Assembly (NCBI GenBank): GCA_946886855.1
Contig: CAMPJJ010000188.1
Coordinates: 1 to 6,093, forward strand
DNA: 6,093 nt
Direction: 5' to 3'
Origin: an uncultured Roseateles sp.
GTDB lineage: Bacteria; Pseudomonadota; Gammaproteobacteria; Burkholderiales; Burkholderiaceae
Below are positions 1 through 6,088 of the stretch, one piece after another. Made by a program: the position numbers and the translations under genes. The notes beneath the pieces are model-generated. The model did not search any database, was not told the origin of the DNA, and saw only the letters and a program-made list of their open reading frames with translations. The stretch's first letter is position 1. Each line of letters starts with the position of its first letter.

Positions 1-27
1 GCCCAGACTCCCGCCCAGATTCTCCCC

Positions 28-1044
28 ATGTCCGACCACCCCCCCCTCGCCCCGCGCCAGCGCGTGCTGTCCGGCATGCGCCCGACCGGCGCCCTGCATC
101 TTGGCCATTACCACGGCGCGCTGAAGAACTGGGTGCGGCTGCAGACGGCCTACGACTGCTTCTTCTTCGTGGCCGACTGGCATGCGCTGACGACGCATTA
201 CCAGCACCGGGAGGGCCTGGAGCAGAGCGTGTACGACATGGTCGTCGACTGGCTGGCGGCCGGCGTCGATCCGGAGCAGGCGACGCTGTTCATCCAGAGC
301 CGCATGCCGGAGCACGCCGAGCTGTTCACGCTGCTGGCGATGAGCACGCCCTCGAGCTGGCTGGAGCGGATGCCGAGCTACAAGGACCTCGTCGCCGACA
401 ACCGCGAGCTGGCGACCTACGGCTTCCTCGGCTACCCGCTGCTGCAGGCGGCCGACATCCTGATCTACAAGGCGGCGTTCGTGCCGGTCGGCGAGGACCA
501 GGCGCCACACGTCGAAGTGACGCGCGAGGTCGCGCGCCGCTTCAACCACCTCTACCGCCAGCCATCGGCGCCGCTGTTCCCTGAGCCGCAGGCGCTGATG
601 ACCGAGACCTCGCGCCTGCCCGGCCTGGACGGCCGCAAGATGAGCAAGACCTACGGGAACGCGATCGCGATGCGCGACGCGCCGGAGGTCGTCGCCGACA
701 AGGTGCGCAAGATGCAGACGGACCCGCAGCGCGTGCGCCGCGGCGATCCGGGCGACCCCGAGCGATGCCCGGTGTGGGCGCTGCACAAGGTCTACGCCGA
801 CAGCGACACCCGCGCCTGGGTCGAGTCCGGCTGCCGCAGCGCGGGCATCGGCTGCCTGGACTGCAAGGAGCCGCTGATCGAAGCGATCCACGACGAACAG
901 GCGCCCTGGCGCGCCCGCGCCGACGAGCTGCTCGCCGATCCGAAGAAGGTCCACTGGATCGTCGAGGTCGGCACCGAACGTGCCCGTGCCGTGGCGCGCA
1001 AGACGCTGCGCGAGGTGCGCGGCGCGATGGGCATCGACTATTGA
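28..1044 (+). CDS. trpS: Tryptophanyl-tRNA synthetase (TrpRS)
   Basis: This cytoplasmic class I aminoacyl-tRNA synthetase activates tryptophan with ATP and charges tRNA-Trp. The 338-residue protein is the usual length for a bacterial TrpRS. Seen in the sequence: the HIGH-type ATP motif as HLGH (residues 24-27) within SGMRPTGALHLGHYHG, the Rossmann-fold stretch with ADILIYKA (142-149) and VGEDQ (154-158), and the KMSKS loop as KMSKT (204-208). Four cysteines (C247, C269, C276, C279) form C-x21-C-x6-C-x2-C, close to the iron-sulfur motif described for Thermotoga maritima TrpRS. The ATG at 28 is chosen because it starts just ahead of the conserved core. No clear Shine-Dalgarno precedes it, and the frame stays open to the window edge, so a start further upstream cannot be excluded. 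The next gene begins 10 nt after the stop, which suggests co-transcription. Confidence 0.97.
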   Translation: MSDHPPLAPRQRVLSGMRPTGALHLGHYHGALKNWVRLQTAYDCFFFVADWHALTTHYQHREGLEQSVYDMVVDWLAAGVDPEQATLFIQSRMPEHAELFTLLAMSTPSSWLERMPSYKDLVADNRELATYGFLGYPLLQAADILIYKAAFVPVGEDQAPHVEVTREVARRFNHLYRQPSAPLFPEPQALMTETSRLPGLDGRKMSKTYGNAIAMRDAPEVVADKVRKMQTDPQRVRRGDPGDPERCPVWALHKVYADSDTRAWVESGCRSAGIGCLDCKEPLIEAIHDEQAPWRARADELLADPKKVHWIVEVGTERARAVARKTLREVRGAMGIDY

Positions 1045-1054
1045 GACGACCGAC

Positions 1055-1528
1055 ATGGCCGGCATCCACATCACCGACATCGAATCCGCGATCAACTGGT
1101 GGCGCCAGCGCTCGCCGGGGGACGGCGTGACGCTGGGGCCCGAGCTGCGCGCGCTGGCGGAGGTCTATGCGCTGATGGTCTTCCATCGCGAGGACGACTG
1201 CGACGAGGACTCGATGCCGCCGCACGCGCGGGACGCCTGGATGCGCTGGTACGACACGACGCCGGATGCCCCCTGCATCGCGATCTGCTCGACCAGCCAG
1301 GGTGACGAACGCTGCAAGGGCTGCGGCCGCAGCTTCGACGAAGTCCAGAACTGGCCGGTGCTCACGCCGGGCGAGAAGCGCGCGACCTGGCGGCGTATCA
1401 CGATCGAAGGCACGGCGTGGCGCTTCAATCGCTATGCGGAGCGGGCGATCGAATTGCGCGGCGCCGCCAGCGCGCCCGGCGGTGGCGCCGCCGGCGCGCC
1501 TGCGCCGGCAGACAAGGACGCCGCTTGA
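1055..1528 (+). CDS. DUF3717 + DUF1289 domain protein, unknown function
   Basis: A 157-residue protein with two small domains of unknown function. The N-terminal part (about residues 4-66) begins ITDIESAINWWR and resembles DUF3717. The central part (about 72-125) matches DUF1289, with PCIAIC and CKGCGR giving cysteines C74, C78, C87 and C90 (C-x3-C-x8-C-x2-C) followed by a conserved tryptophan-rich stretch (W100, W112). Such a pattern could bind a metal, but no binding has been shown that I can name. The C-terminal 20 or so residues are a low-complexity Ala/Gly/Pro tail. No signal peptide or membrane segment is visible, so it is probably cytoplasmic. The ATG at 1055 begins where the domain similarity begins and lies 10 nt after the trpS stop; its Shine-Dalgarno is weak (a GAG about 9 nt upstream). 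The stop overlaps the proposed start of the MATE gene. The function is not known. Confidence 0.88.
   Translation: MAGIHITDIESAINWWRQRSPGDGVTLGPELRALAEVYALMVFHREDDCDEDSMPPHARDAWMRWYDTTPDAPCIAICSTSQGDERCKGCGRSFDEVQNWPVLTPGEKRATWRRITIEGTAWRFNRYAERAIELRGAASAPGGGAAGAPAPADKDAA
1514..1518 (+). promoter_or_regulatory. Shine-Dalgarno deciding the TTG start of the MATE gene
   Basis: AAGGA lies 6 nt before the TTG at 1525, inside the last codons of the DUF1289 gene. It is the best ribosome-binding sequence near the beginning of the MATE reading frame. It supports the TTG start over ATG or other codons further upstream, which would give an Arg/Ala-rich leader unlike any MATE protein and would overlap the previous gene by about 100 nt. 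Confidence 0.6.
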
Positions 1529-2913
1529 GCGCAGCGCTCCACGGCCGGCTCTCGAGCCTGCGCCAGATCCTGCCGCTCGCGTGGCCCGTGTTCATCGGGC
1601 AGCTCGCGGTGCTGGCGTACTCGACGATCGATACGCTGCTCGTTGCGCGCCACTCCGCGATCGACCTCGCAGCGCTGGCGGTGGGCTCGGCCGTCTACAC
1701 CTCGGTCTTCGTCGGGTTGATGGGCGTGGTGCTGGCGATCTCGCCGGTGGCGGGGCAGCTCTTCGGCGCGAAACGCATGAGCGAAGCCGGAGACAGCCTC
1801 CACCAGGCCGCATGGCTGGCACTGGCGCTGACGGTCGTCGGTGAACTGATCCTGTGGTTCCCGCAGCCCTTCCTGGCGATCTCGCAGGTCGGCCCCGAGA
1901 TCGCCGACAAGATCCGCGACTACCTGCGCATGCTGGGCGTCGCGCTGCCGGCGGCCCTGCTGTTCACCGCCTACCGCGGCTTCAACACGGCGGTGTCGCG
2001 CCCCAAGGCCGTGATGGCGCTGCAGATCGGCGGGCTGCTGCTGAAATTCCCGGCCAGCGCGCTGCTGATCGGCGGATTCACGCTCGGGCCGCTGCACGTG
2101 CCGCCGCTGGGCGCCGTCGGCTGCGCCATCGCGACGGCGATCGTGATGTGGAGCCAGTTGCTCATCGCGGTGGCGGTCCTTCGCCGCGATCCGTTCTATG
2201 CCGAATTCGGCTTTGCCCGCAGCGGGCTGCACCGTCCGCGCAAGGACACGCTGATGCGGCTGCTGAAGCTGGGCGTGCCGATGGGCGCATCGGTGCTGAT
2301 CGAGGTCACCGGCTTCACCTTCATGGCGATCTTCATCGCGCGGCTGGGCACGACGCCGGTGGCGGGACATCAACTCTGCGCCAACCTCGTCGCGATGATG
2401 TTCATGCTGCCGCTGTCGCAGGCGAACGCCTGCAGCACGCTGGTGGCGCAGGCGATGGGCGCGCGCGACTATGCGGCGGCGCGCCGGCTCGGCTGGCACG
2501 GACTGGAGATCGCGCTGGCGATCGCGTTCGTGCTCGGCGGGGTGGTGTTCTCGCTGCGCGAACAGGTCCTGGGCCTGTACACGAGCAACGACGCCGTGAT
2601 CGCCGCCGCCCTGCCCCTGCTGGGCTGGTTGTGGCTGTTCCACGTGTCCGACGCCGGACAGACCGTGGCCGCCTTCGTGCTGCGGGCCCACCACATCGCG
2701 ACCGCGCCGATGCTGATCTACGCGTTCGCGATCTGGGGGCTCGGGCTCGGTGGGGGCTATTGGCTGGTCTTCGGCGACCACGCCGTCGCGCTGCCCGCGA
2801 TCATGCAGGGCGCCATGGGCTTCTGGAGCGCCGCCTCCGCCGGACTTGCGGCGGCCGCGATCGGGCTCAGCCTCCTGCTGGCCCTCGTCCATCGCCGCGA
2901 GATCGGTCCCTGA
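1525..2913 (+). CDS. MATE family multidrug/cation antiporter (NorM-like)
   Basis: An inner-membrane transporter expected to export drugs or metabolites in exchange for Na+ or H+. From the TTG start it has 462 residues, normal for a MATE protein, with about 12 hydrophobic segments in two homologous halves (about residues 14-175 and 240-402). Acidic residues that in NorM-type transporters serve cation coupling appear to be present: D36 in the first helix (STIDTLLVARHS), E260 (VLIEVTGF) and D376 (HVSDAGQT). By my recollection these correspond to D36, E255 and D371 of Vibrio cholerae NorM. The TTG start shares its TG with the upstream TGA stop and has a good AAGGA 6 nt before it, which suggests translational coupling. 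The substrate cannot be told from sequence. It may travel with trpS only because of operon packing. Confidence 0.93.
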   Translation: MSAALHGRLSSLRQILPLAWPVFIGQLAVLAYSTIDTLLVARHSAIDLAALAVGSAVYTSVFVGLMGVVLAISPVAGQLFGAKRMSEAGDSLHQAAWLALALTVVGELILWFPQPFLAISQVGPEIADKIRDYLRMLGVALPAALLFTAYRGFNTAVSRPKAVMALQIGGLLLKFPASALLIGGFTLGPLHVPPLGAVGCAIATAIVMWSQLLIAVAVLRRDPFYAEFGFARSGLHRPRKDTLMRLLKLGVPMGASVLIEVTGFTFMAIFIARLGTTPVAGHQLCANLVAMMFMLPLSQANACSTLVAQAMGARDYAAARRLGWHGLEIALAIAFVLGGVVFSLREQVLGLYTSNDAVIAAALPLLGWLWLFHVSDAGQTVAAFVLRAHHIATAPMLIYAFAIWGLGLGGGYWLVFGDHAVALPAIMQGAMGFWSAASAGLAAAAIGLSLLLALVHRREIGP

Positions 2914-2924
2914 GCTTCTCAGCA

Positions 2925-2950
2925 AGCGCTGCGAAGGCTTTCGAAACGCT
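2925..2950. terminator. Weak hairpin between convergent genes
   Basis: Between the stops of the MATE gene and the histidine kinase there are only 51 bases. They contain an interrupted inverted repeat: AGCG, 3-nt bulge, CGAA, GGCT loop, TTCG, 3-nt bulge, CGCT. No T-run follows on either strand, so this is at best a weak bidirectional terminator and may be chance. A second small repeat (CTGAG-CTT-CTCAG, 2910-2922) spans the MATE stop. Confidence 0.22.
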
Positions 2951-2964
2951 CTTCAGTCCGCTGT

Positions 2965-4497
2965 TCAGGCCGCTCTTGAGACCGCGCTCAGCGGAAGCGT
3001 GATCACAAAGCAGCTGCCGCCGCCCTCGCGGGCGTCGCAGCGCACGGTGCCTTGATGCGCCGTCGCGATCTGCTTCACCAGGCTCAAGCCAAGTCCCACG
3101 CCGCCGGACACCTCGGCATGGCCGGGCAGACGGAAGAAGGCTTCGAAGATCCGCTCGCGCATCGGTTCGGGCACGCCCGGGCCGCGGTCGCAGACCTGCA
3201 ATTCAACGCGGTCCTGCCCGGCGCGGCGCACCTTGAGTTCGACGACCGGCCCCCCATAGCGACGCGCGTTCTCGAGCAGGTTGCGCAGCGCGCGGCGCAG
3301 CAGACGATCGTCGCCGTTCAGCGGCAGGCGTTCGATACCGTCCTCGATCTCCAGCTCGGCGTCGCCCAGCGCGGCGGACTCGGCGGCGATGGCCAGCAGA
3401 TCGACCGGTTCCAGCCGCAAGGACTGCGCGCCGCCTTCCAGGCGGCTGGCCAGCAGCACTTCCTCGACCAGCGCGTCGAGTTCGACGATGTTGGTGTTGA
3501 TCTCCTGCCCCAGCCGCGCGCGCTGCGCCGGCGACGCGTCGTCCAGCATCGAGAACGCCATCTTCAGCCGCGCCAACGGTGAGCGCAGCTCATGGCTCGC
3601 GTTGGCGAGCAGGCTCTTCTGCGACCTCAGCAAGGCCTCGATCCGTTCGGCGGCGAGGTTGAAACTGGTCGCCAGTGCGGCGACCTCGTCCTTGCCGTTG
3701 TCCTGCACGCGGAAACTCAGGTCACCCGCGCCAAACTGCTCGACCCCGGACTTCAGCGATTCGAGCCGACGCGTCAGCCGGCGCACGACCGGATAGGCGC
3801 CGACGGCCACGGCCACGAACAGCATGGCCAGGAGCACCGCCAAGGCCTCGCCGCTCGGGCGCGGGATCCAGCCCGGCAGCCAGGAGCCGTTCGCAGCGTC
3901 CTCGCGACGCTGCTGCTCCAGGCGGTCCAGCATGCGCTGGCGCATCTGCTCGACTTCCGGACGCGGTTCACGTCGGACGGCACCGCGGGCGTCGCTCGGC
4001 GGCGGGCCGTCGACGAACGGATCGCGGCGCTCGCGCTGGATGCGGTGCGGACCGCTGGCGGCGCGGGCGTCGGCTTCCAGCTTGTCCTGGCCGATCGGTC
4101 CCGAGGCGCCCGGCGGGCGCGCCAGACGCAGGAACAGCAGATGCCGGCCGTCGTCCAGCGGCACGCGCTGCACGCGCGAACCCGGCAGGTCCTCGCGTCG
4201 CTCGAACAGCGGCGAAGCGCCGATGCGGCGCCCGCGCGAATCTTCCAATGCCAGCGCCATGCGCAGACGCTGGCCCCAGTCCTCGACGGCATCGGCCTGC
4301 TCGTCCGTCGACGCCGTCACCGGCGGCAAGGCGCGCTGCACCAGCACCGCGAGCGCCACCAGGCGCTCCGACGCGGCTTGCTCGAAAGTGCCGCGCTCCT
4401 GCTCGATGCGGCCCTGGAAGAGCCACGCCGAGCCGAGCGCAAACGCCAGCAACACCACCACGACGGTGATGTAGATGCGCAGGTACAGCGCCTTCAC
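2965..4497 (-). CDS. Membrane sensor histidine kinase, HAMP + HisKA + HATPase_c
   Basis: The sensor of a two-component system: it autophosphorylates on histidine and passes the phosphate to the response regulator encoded just upstream. In the 510-residue protein, a first membrane helix (about 6-27) is followed by a periplasmic region (about 28-215), a second helix (about 216-238) and a HAMP linker (about 238-287). HisKA has the phosphoacceptor H302 in SHELRSP. The ATPase domain has an N box (NLLENARRY, N406 and N410), G1 (DRGPGVP, 437-443), an F box (FEAFFR) and G2 (GVGLGLSLV, 466-474). All catalytic motifs look intact. The periplasmic part is rich in Pro, Arg and Asp, with a likely coiled coil at 179-200, and I do not recognise a named sensor fold. 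The GTG start fits: it lies 13 nt after the regulator's stop, with AAGG 10 nt upstream, and gives a normal N-terminus. An ATG at 4560 in frame would overlap the regulator. Overall architecture resembles CpxA/RstB. Confidence 0.94.
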   Translation of the reverse strand: MKALYLRIYITVVVVLLAFALGSAWLFQGRIEQERGTFEQAASERLVALAVLVQRALPPVTASTDEQADAVEDWGQRLRMALALEDSRGRRIGASPLFERREDLPGSRVQRVPLDDGRHLLFLRLARPPGASGPIGQDKLEADARAASGPHRIQRERRDPFVDGPPPSDARGAVRREPRPEVEQMRQRMLDRLEQQRREDAANGSWLPGWIPRPSGEALAVLLAMLFVAVAVGAYPVVRRLTRRLESLKSGVEQFGAGDLSFRVQDNGKDEVAALATSFNLAAERIEALLRSQKSLLANASHELRSPLARLKMAFSMLDDASPAQRARLGQEINTNIVELDALVEEVLLASRLEGGAQSLRLEPVDLLAIAAESAALGDAELEIEDGIERLPLNGDDRLLRRALRNLLENARRYGGPVVELKVRRAGQDRVELQVCDRGPGVPEPMRERIFEAFFRLPGHAEVSGGVGLGLSLVKQIATAHQGTVRCDAREGGGSCFVITLPLSAVSRAA

Positions 4498-4510
4498 CGC
4501 GTCGCAGCCT

Positions 4511-5302
4511 TCATTCCAGGCCTTCGGCGTCCTGCTTGCGTGCGAACACGTAACCGGCACCGCGCACCGTCAGCACGCGGCGCGGGTTCTTGGCGTCGTC
4601 CTCGATGACCGAGCGGATGCGCGAGATGTGCACGTCGATCGAGCGGTCGAAGGCTTCGAGCGGATGGCCCTTCAGCGCGTCCATGATCTGGTCGCGCGAG
4701 AGCACACGCCCTGGGCTCTGCGCCAGCACGACCAGCAGGTCGAACTGGTGGCTCGTCAGGTCGCAGGCGTTGCCGTCGAGGCGCACCTGGCGGGCCGCCA
4801 GGTCGATCTCCAGGCGACCGAATCGCAGCACTTCGTCGCCCATGGCCTGCGGCTCGGTGCGGCGCAGCAGCGCCTTCACGCGGGCCTGCAGCTCGCGGGG
4901 TTCGAAGGGTTTGGGCAGGTAGTCGTCCGCGCCCAGTTCCAGGCCGAGGATGCGGTCCATCGGCTCGCCGCGCGCGGACAGCATCAGCACCGGCAGGCGG
5001 CGCCAACGCTTGTCGCCGCGCAGCTGGCGGCAGAACTCCAGACCGTCGCCGTCGGGCAGCATCAGGTCCAGGACCAGCAGCTCAAACTGGCCGGCCTCGA
5101 GCTCGGTCCGACCTTGCGCCAGCGAGCCGGCGAAGCTGACGTCGAAGCCGGCGCTGCTGAGGTAGTCGCCCAGCATCGCGGTGAGCCGGGCGTCGTCGTC
5201 GATCAGGAGCAGTCGTGGGTTCATCGGGCGTTGCGGCGCAGCCACCGACCGGGCCGGATCGGCCAGGCCGCGCGCCGCGGACTCATCGAAAGACTGAAGC
5301 AT
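4511..5302 (-). CDS. OmpR/PhoB-family response regulator
   Basis: A cytoplasmic DNA-binding regulator, partner of the kinase encoded 13 nt downstream. Numbered from the ATG at 5302 (263 residues), the receiver domain (about 29-148) has the acidic cluster D35-D37, the phosphoacceptor D79 in LLVLDLMLPDGDG, the switch serine S109 and the conserved K131 in YLPKPF. The winged-helix domain (about 155-255) has the recognition helix near 219-234 (DRSIDVHISRIR) and the wing VRGAGYVF. The start is uncertain. ATG 5302 has GAGG with 6 nt spacing and sits 16 nt after the Spy-like gene's stop, but adds 26 residues before the usual OmpR beginning. ATG 5224 (MNPRLLLIDDD) gives the standard 237 residues but has no visible Shine-Dalgarno. 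I chose 5302 on the ribosome-binding site. It is closest in style to CpxR/RstA/BaeR regulators; which one cannot be settled here. Confidence 0.93.
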   Translation of the reverse strand: MLQSFDESAARGLADPARSVAAPQRPMNPRLLLIDDDARLTAMLGDYLSSAGFDVSFAGSLAQGRTELEAGQFELLVLDLMLPDGDGLEFCRQLRGDKRWRRLPVLMLSARGEPMDRILGLELGADDYLPKPFEPRELQARVKALLRRTEPQAMGDEVLRFGRLEIDLAARQVRLDGNACDLTSHQFDLLVVLAQSPGRVLSRDQIMDALKGHPLEAFDRSIDVHISRIRSVIEDDAKNPRRVLTVRGAGYVFARKQDAEGLE

Positions 5303-5318
5303 AGCCGGCCTCGTGCGT

Positions 5319-5906
5319 TCAGCGGTCAGTGAAAGGCTTGGGGACCGGGTTGGCCTCGTTGGCCTGGCGGCGCTCCTTCGCGCGCTCGGCGCGGTCCTTC
5401 ATGCGTTCCTTCATCTTGTCGCGCTGCTGGTTCTTCAGCTCGGCGATCTTGGCGCGCTGCTCGGAGGACAGCACCCGCGACGCGTCGATCATCGCCAGCG
5501 TGATGCGCTTGGATTCGACGTCATGCGCGGCGTGCATCTGCTGGCGCACCTGCTCCACGGCGTTGGCGTCGACGGTCGGCGCGGTGAACAGCGCCTGCAT
5601 GCGATCGTGCAACTGGCGTTCGGTGTCGCGCTGCGACTTCAGGTCCTTGTGCGCGGCCTCGAAGATCTGCTTGATCTGCGCCTGCTGCGCGTCGGTGACG
5701 CCGGCGTCCTTCAGCAGCTTGCCGTGCATGGCGCCCATGGGGCCGAAGCCGGGGCCGCCGAAGTCCGGGCCGCCGCGGTGCATGCCGTGCGGCGGGGGCG
5801 GCGGCGCGTCGCCGGGCGCCGGCTGGGCGTGGGCGGCCAGGGCGGCCACGCTCATCGTCGCGGCCAGGGCCAGCATCTTCAGGGGGCGGGGGAAGCTCTT
5901 GACCAT
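5319..5906 (-). CDS. Spy/CpxP-like periplasmic protein with LTXXQ motifs
   Basis: A small exported protein of 195 residues. Spy and CpxP relatives are periplasmic, helical, ATP-independent chaperones or stress-signal modulators. Seen here: a signal peptide (residues 1-27; basic start, hydrophobic core LALAATMSVAALA, AHA-Q cleavage site), then a Pro/Gly/His/Met-rich stretch (about 29-62), then a long, charged helical region with two LTXXQ-type motifs, VTDAQ (70-74) and LSSEQ (146-150), and a very basic/acidic C-terminus. The start at 5906 has GGAGA 7 nt upstream and places the signal peptide correctly; the in-frame ATG at 5960 would add a nonsense leader. It is the first gene of the operon with the response regulator and kinase, so it is probably induced by them and may feed back on the kinase, as CpxP does on CpxA. 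That role is inferred from context. Confidence 0.88.
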   Translation of the reverse strand: MVKSFPRPLKMLALAATMSVAALAAHAQPAPGDAPPPPPHGMHRGGPDFGGPGFGPMGAMHGKLLKDAGVTDAQQAQIKQIFEAAHKDLKSQRDTERQLHDRMQALFTAPTVDANAVEQVRQQMHAAHDVESKRITLAMIDASRVLSSEQRAKIAELKNQQRDKMKERMKDRAERAKERRQANEANPVPKPFTDR

Positions 5907-5954
5907 CTCGGGATCTCCAAATCGTTCTGGGGTGAGGAAATGGTCGGCGGCGCG

Positions 5955-5960
5955 CGTCAA
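5955..5960 (-). promoter_or_regulatory. Possible -35 box of the Spy-like/regulator/kinase operon
   Basis: On the minus strand TTGACG lies about 50 nt upstream of the Spy-like start codon. It matches a sigma-70 -35 box well, but the sequence 16-18 nt downstream (around 5932-5938) is not a good -10 box. This would fit an activator-dependent promoter, or be chance. Confidence 0.25.
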
Positions 5961-5977
5961 TTGGCCGTGGGCGTCCC

Positions 5978-5992
5978 GTAAAGATTCGTGAA
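5978..5992. promoter_or_regulatory. CpxR-like tandem box (GTAAA-N5-GTGAA), candidate operator
   Basis: The plus strand reads GTAAA, 5 bases, GTGAA: two near-identical half sites one helical turn apart, about 72 nt upstream of the Spy-like start codon and just upstream of the possible -35 box. OmpR-family regulators bind direct repeats with about this spacing, and the known CpxR site is GTAAA-N5-GTAAA. An overlapping inverted repeat, GATTC-N7-GAATC (5983-5999), also exists. The role as binding site of the regulator encoded in this operon is inferred. Confidence 0.35.
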
Positions 5993-6014
5993 ATGAATCG
6001 ACCCCAATGAAAAT

Positions 6015-6052
6015 CGCCCGCGGGGCCTCTTGTAATCGAGGCGCCGCGGGCG
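6015..6052 (-). terminator. Strong GC hairpin, likely terminator of a leftward transcript
   Basis: Two 15-base arms (6015-6029 and 6038-6052) pair with a single G-G mismatch around an 8-nt loop (TTGTAATC on plus). On the minus strand the stem is followed by ATTTTCATT, a short U-rich tail; on the plus strand no T-run follows. It is therefore best read as a rho-independent terminator for a minus-strand gene or RNA lying to the right, beyond the window, insulating it from the Spy-like operon. Confidence 0.6.
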
Positions 6053-6088
6053 ACTTGGGCTATTTCCTCTCCAAGGAAATGGAAGTCG
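6051..6088. other. Two-part imperfect hairpin of unknown role
   Basis: An outer 6-bp stem (CGACTT 6051-6056 with AAGTCG 6083-6088) encloses an asymmetric internal loop (5 and 2 nt) and an inner perfect 7-bp stem (ATTTCCT 6062-6068 with AGGAAAT 6074-6080) around a 5-nt loop. It overlaps by two bases the base of the adjoining GC hairpin. On the minus strand the two hairpins stand in tandem ahead of the U-rich tail, as at the 3' end of a structured RNA or an mRNA tail. No known RNA family was recognised. Confidence 0.35.

Noticed and set aside
1432..2925. Long minus-strand open frame (497 codons) opposite the MATE gene
   Set aside because: Its translation is a low-complexity Arg/Gln/His/Asp-rich string with no domain; it mirrors the transporter's high-GC codon pattern and is a typical antisense shadow.
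1854..3002. Plus-strand open frame (382 codons) overlapping the MATE gene in another frame
   Set aside because: Arg/Ala/Gly-rich out-of-frame translation of the transporter, without domains.
3472..3487. Inverted repeat CTCGAC-N6-GTCGAG
   Set aside because: Lies in the kinase coding region and is explained by coding sequence in high-GC DNA; no sign of function.
3592..4608. Plus-strand open frame (338 codons) opposite the histidine kinase
   Set aside because: Arg/Ala/Gln-rich translation without recognisable motifs, while the opposite strand encodes all kinase motifs intact.
4475..5332. Plus-strand open frame (285 codons) opposite the response regulator
   Set aside because: Antisense to a complete regulator with receiver and winged-helix motifs; its own translation resembles no family.
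5313..5991. Two plus-strand open frames opposite the Spy-like gene
   Set aside because: Leu/Val/Arg-rich or Ser/Cys/Arg-rich shadows. The minus strand has a signal peptide, LTXXQ motifs and a good ribosome site.
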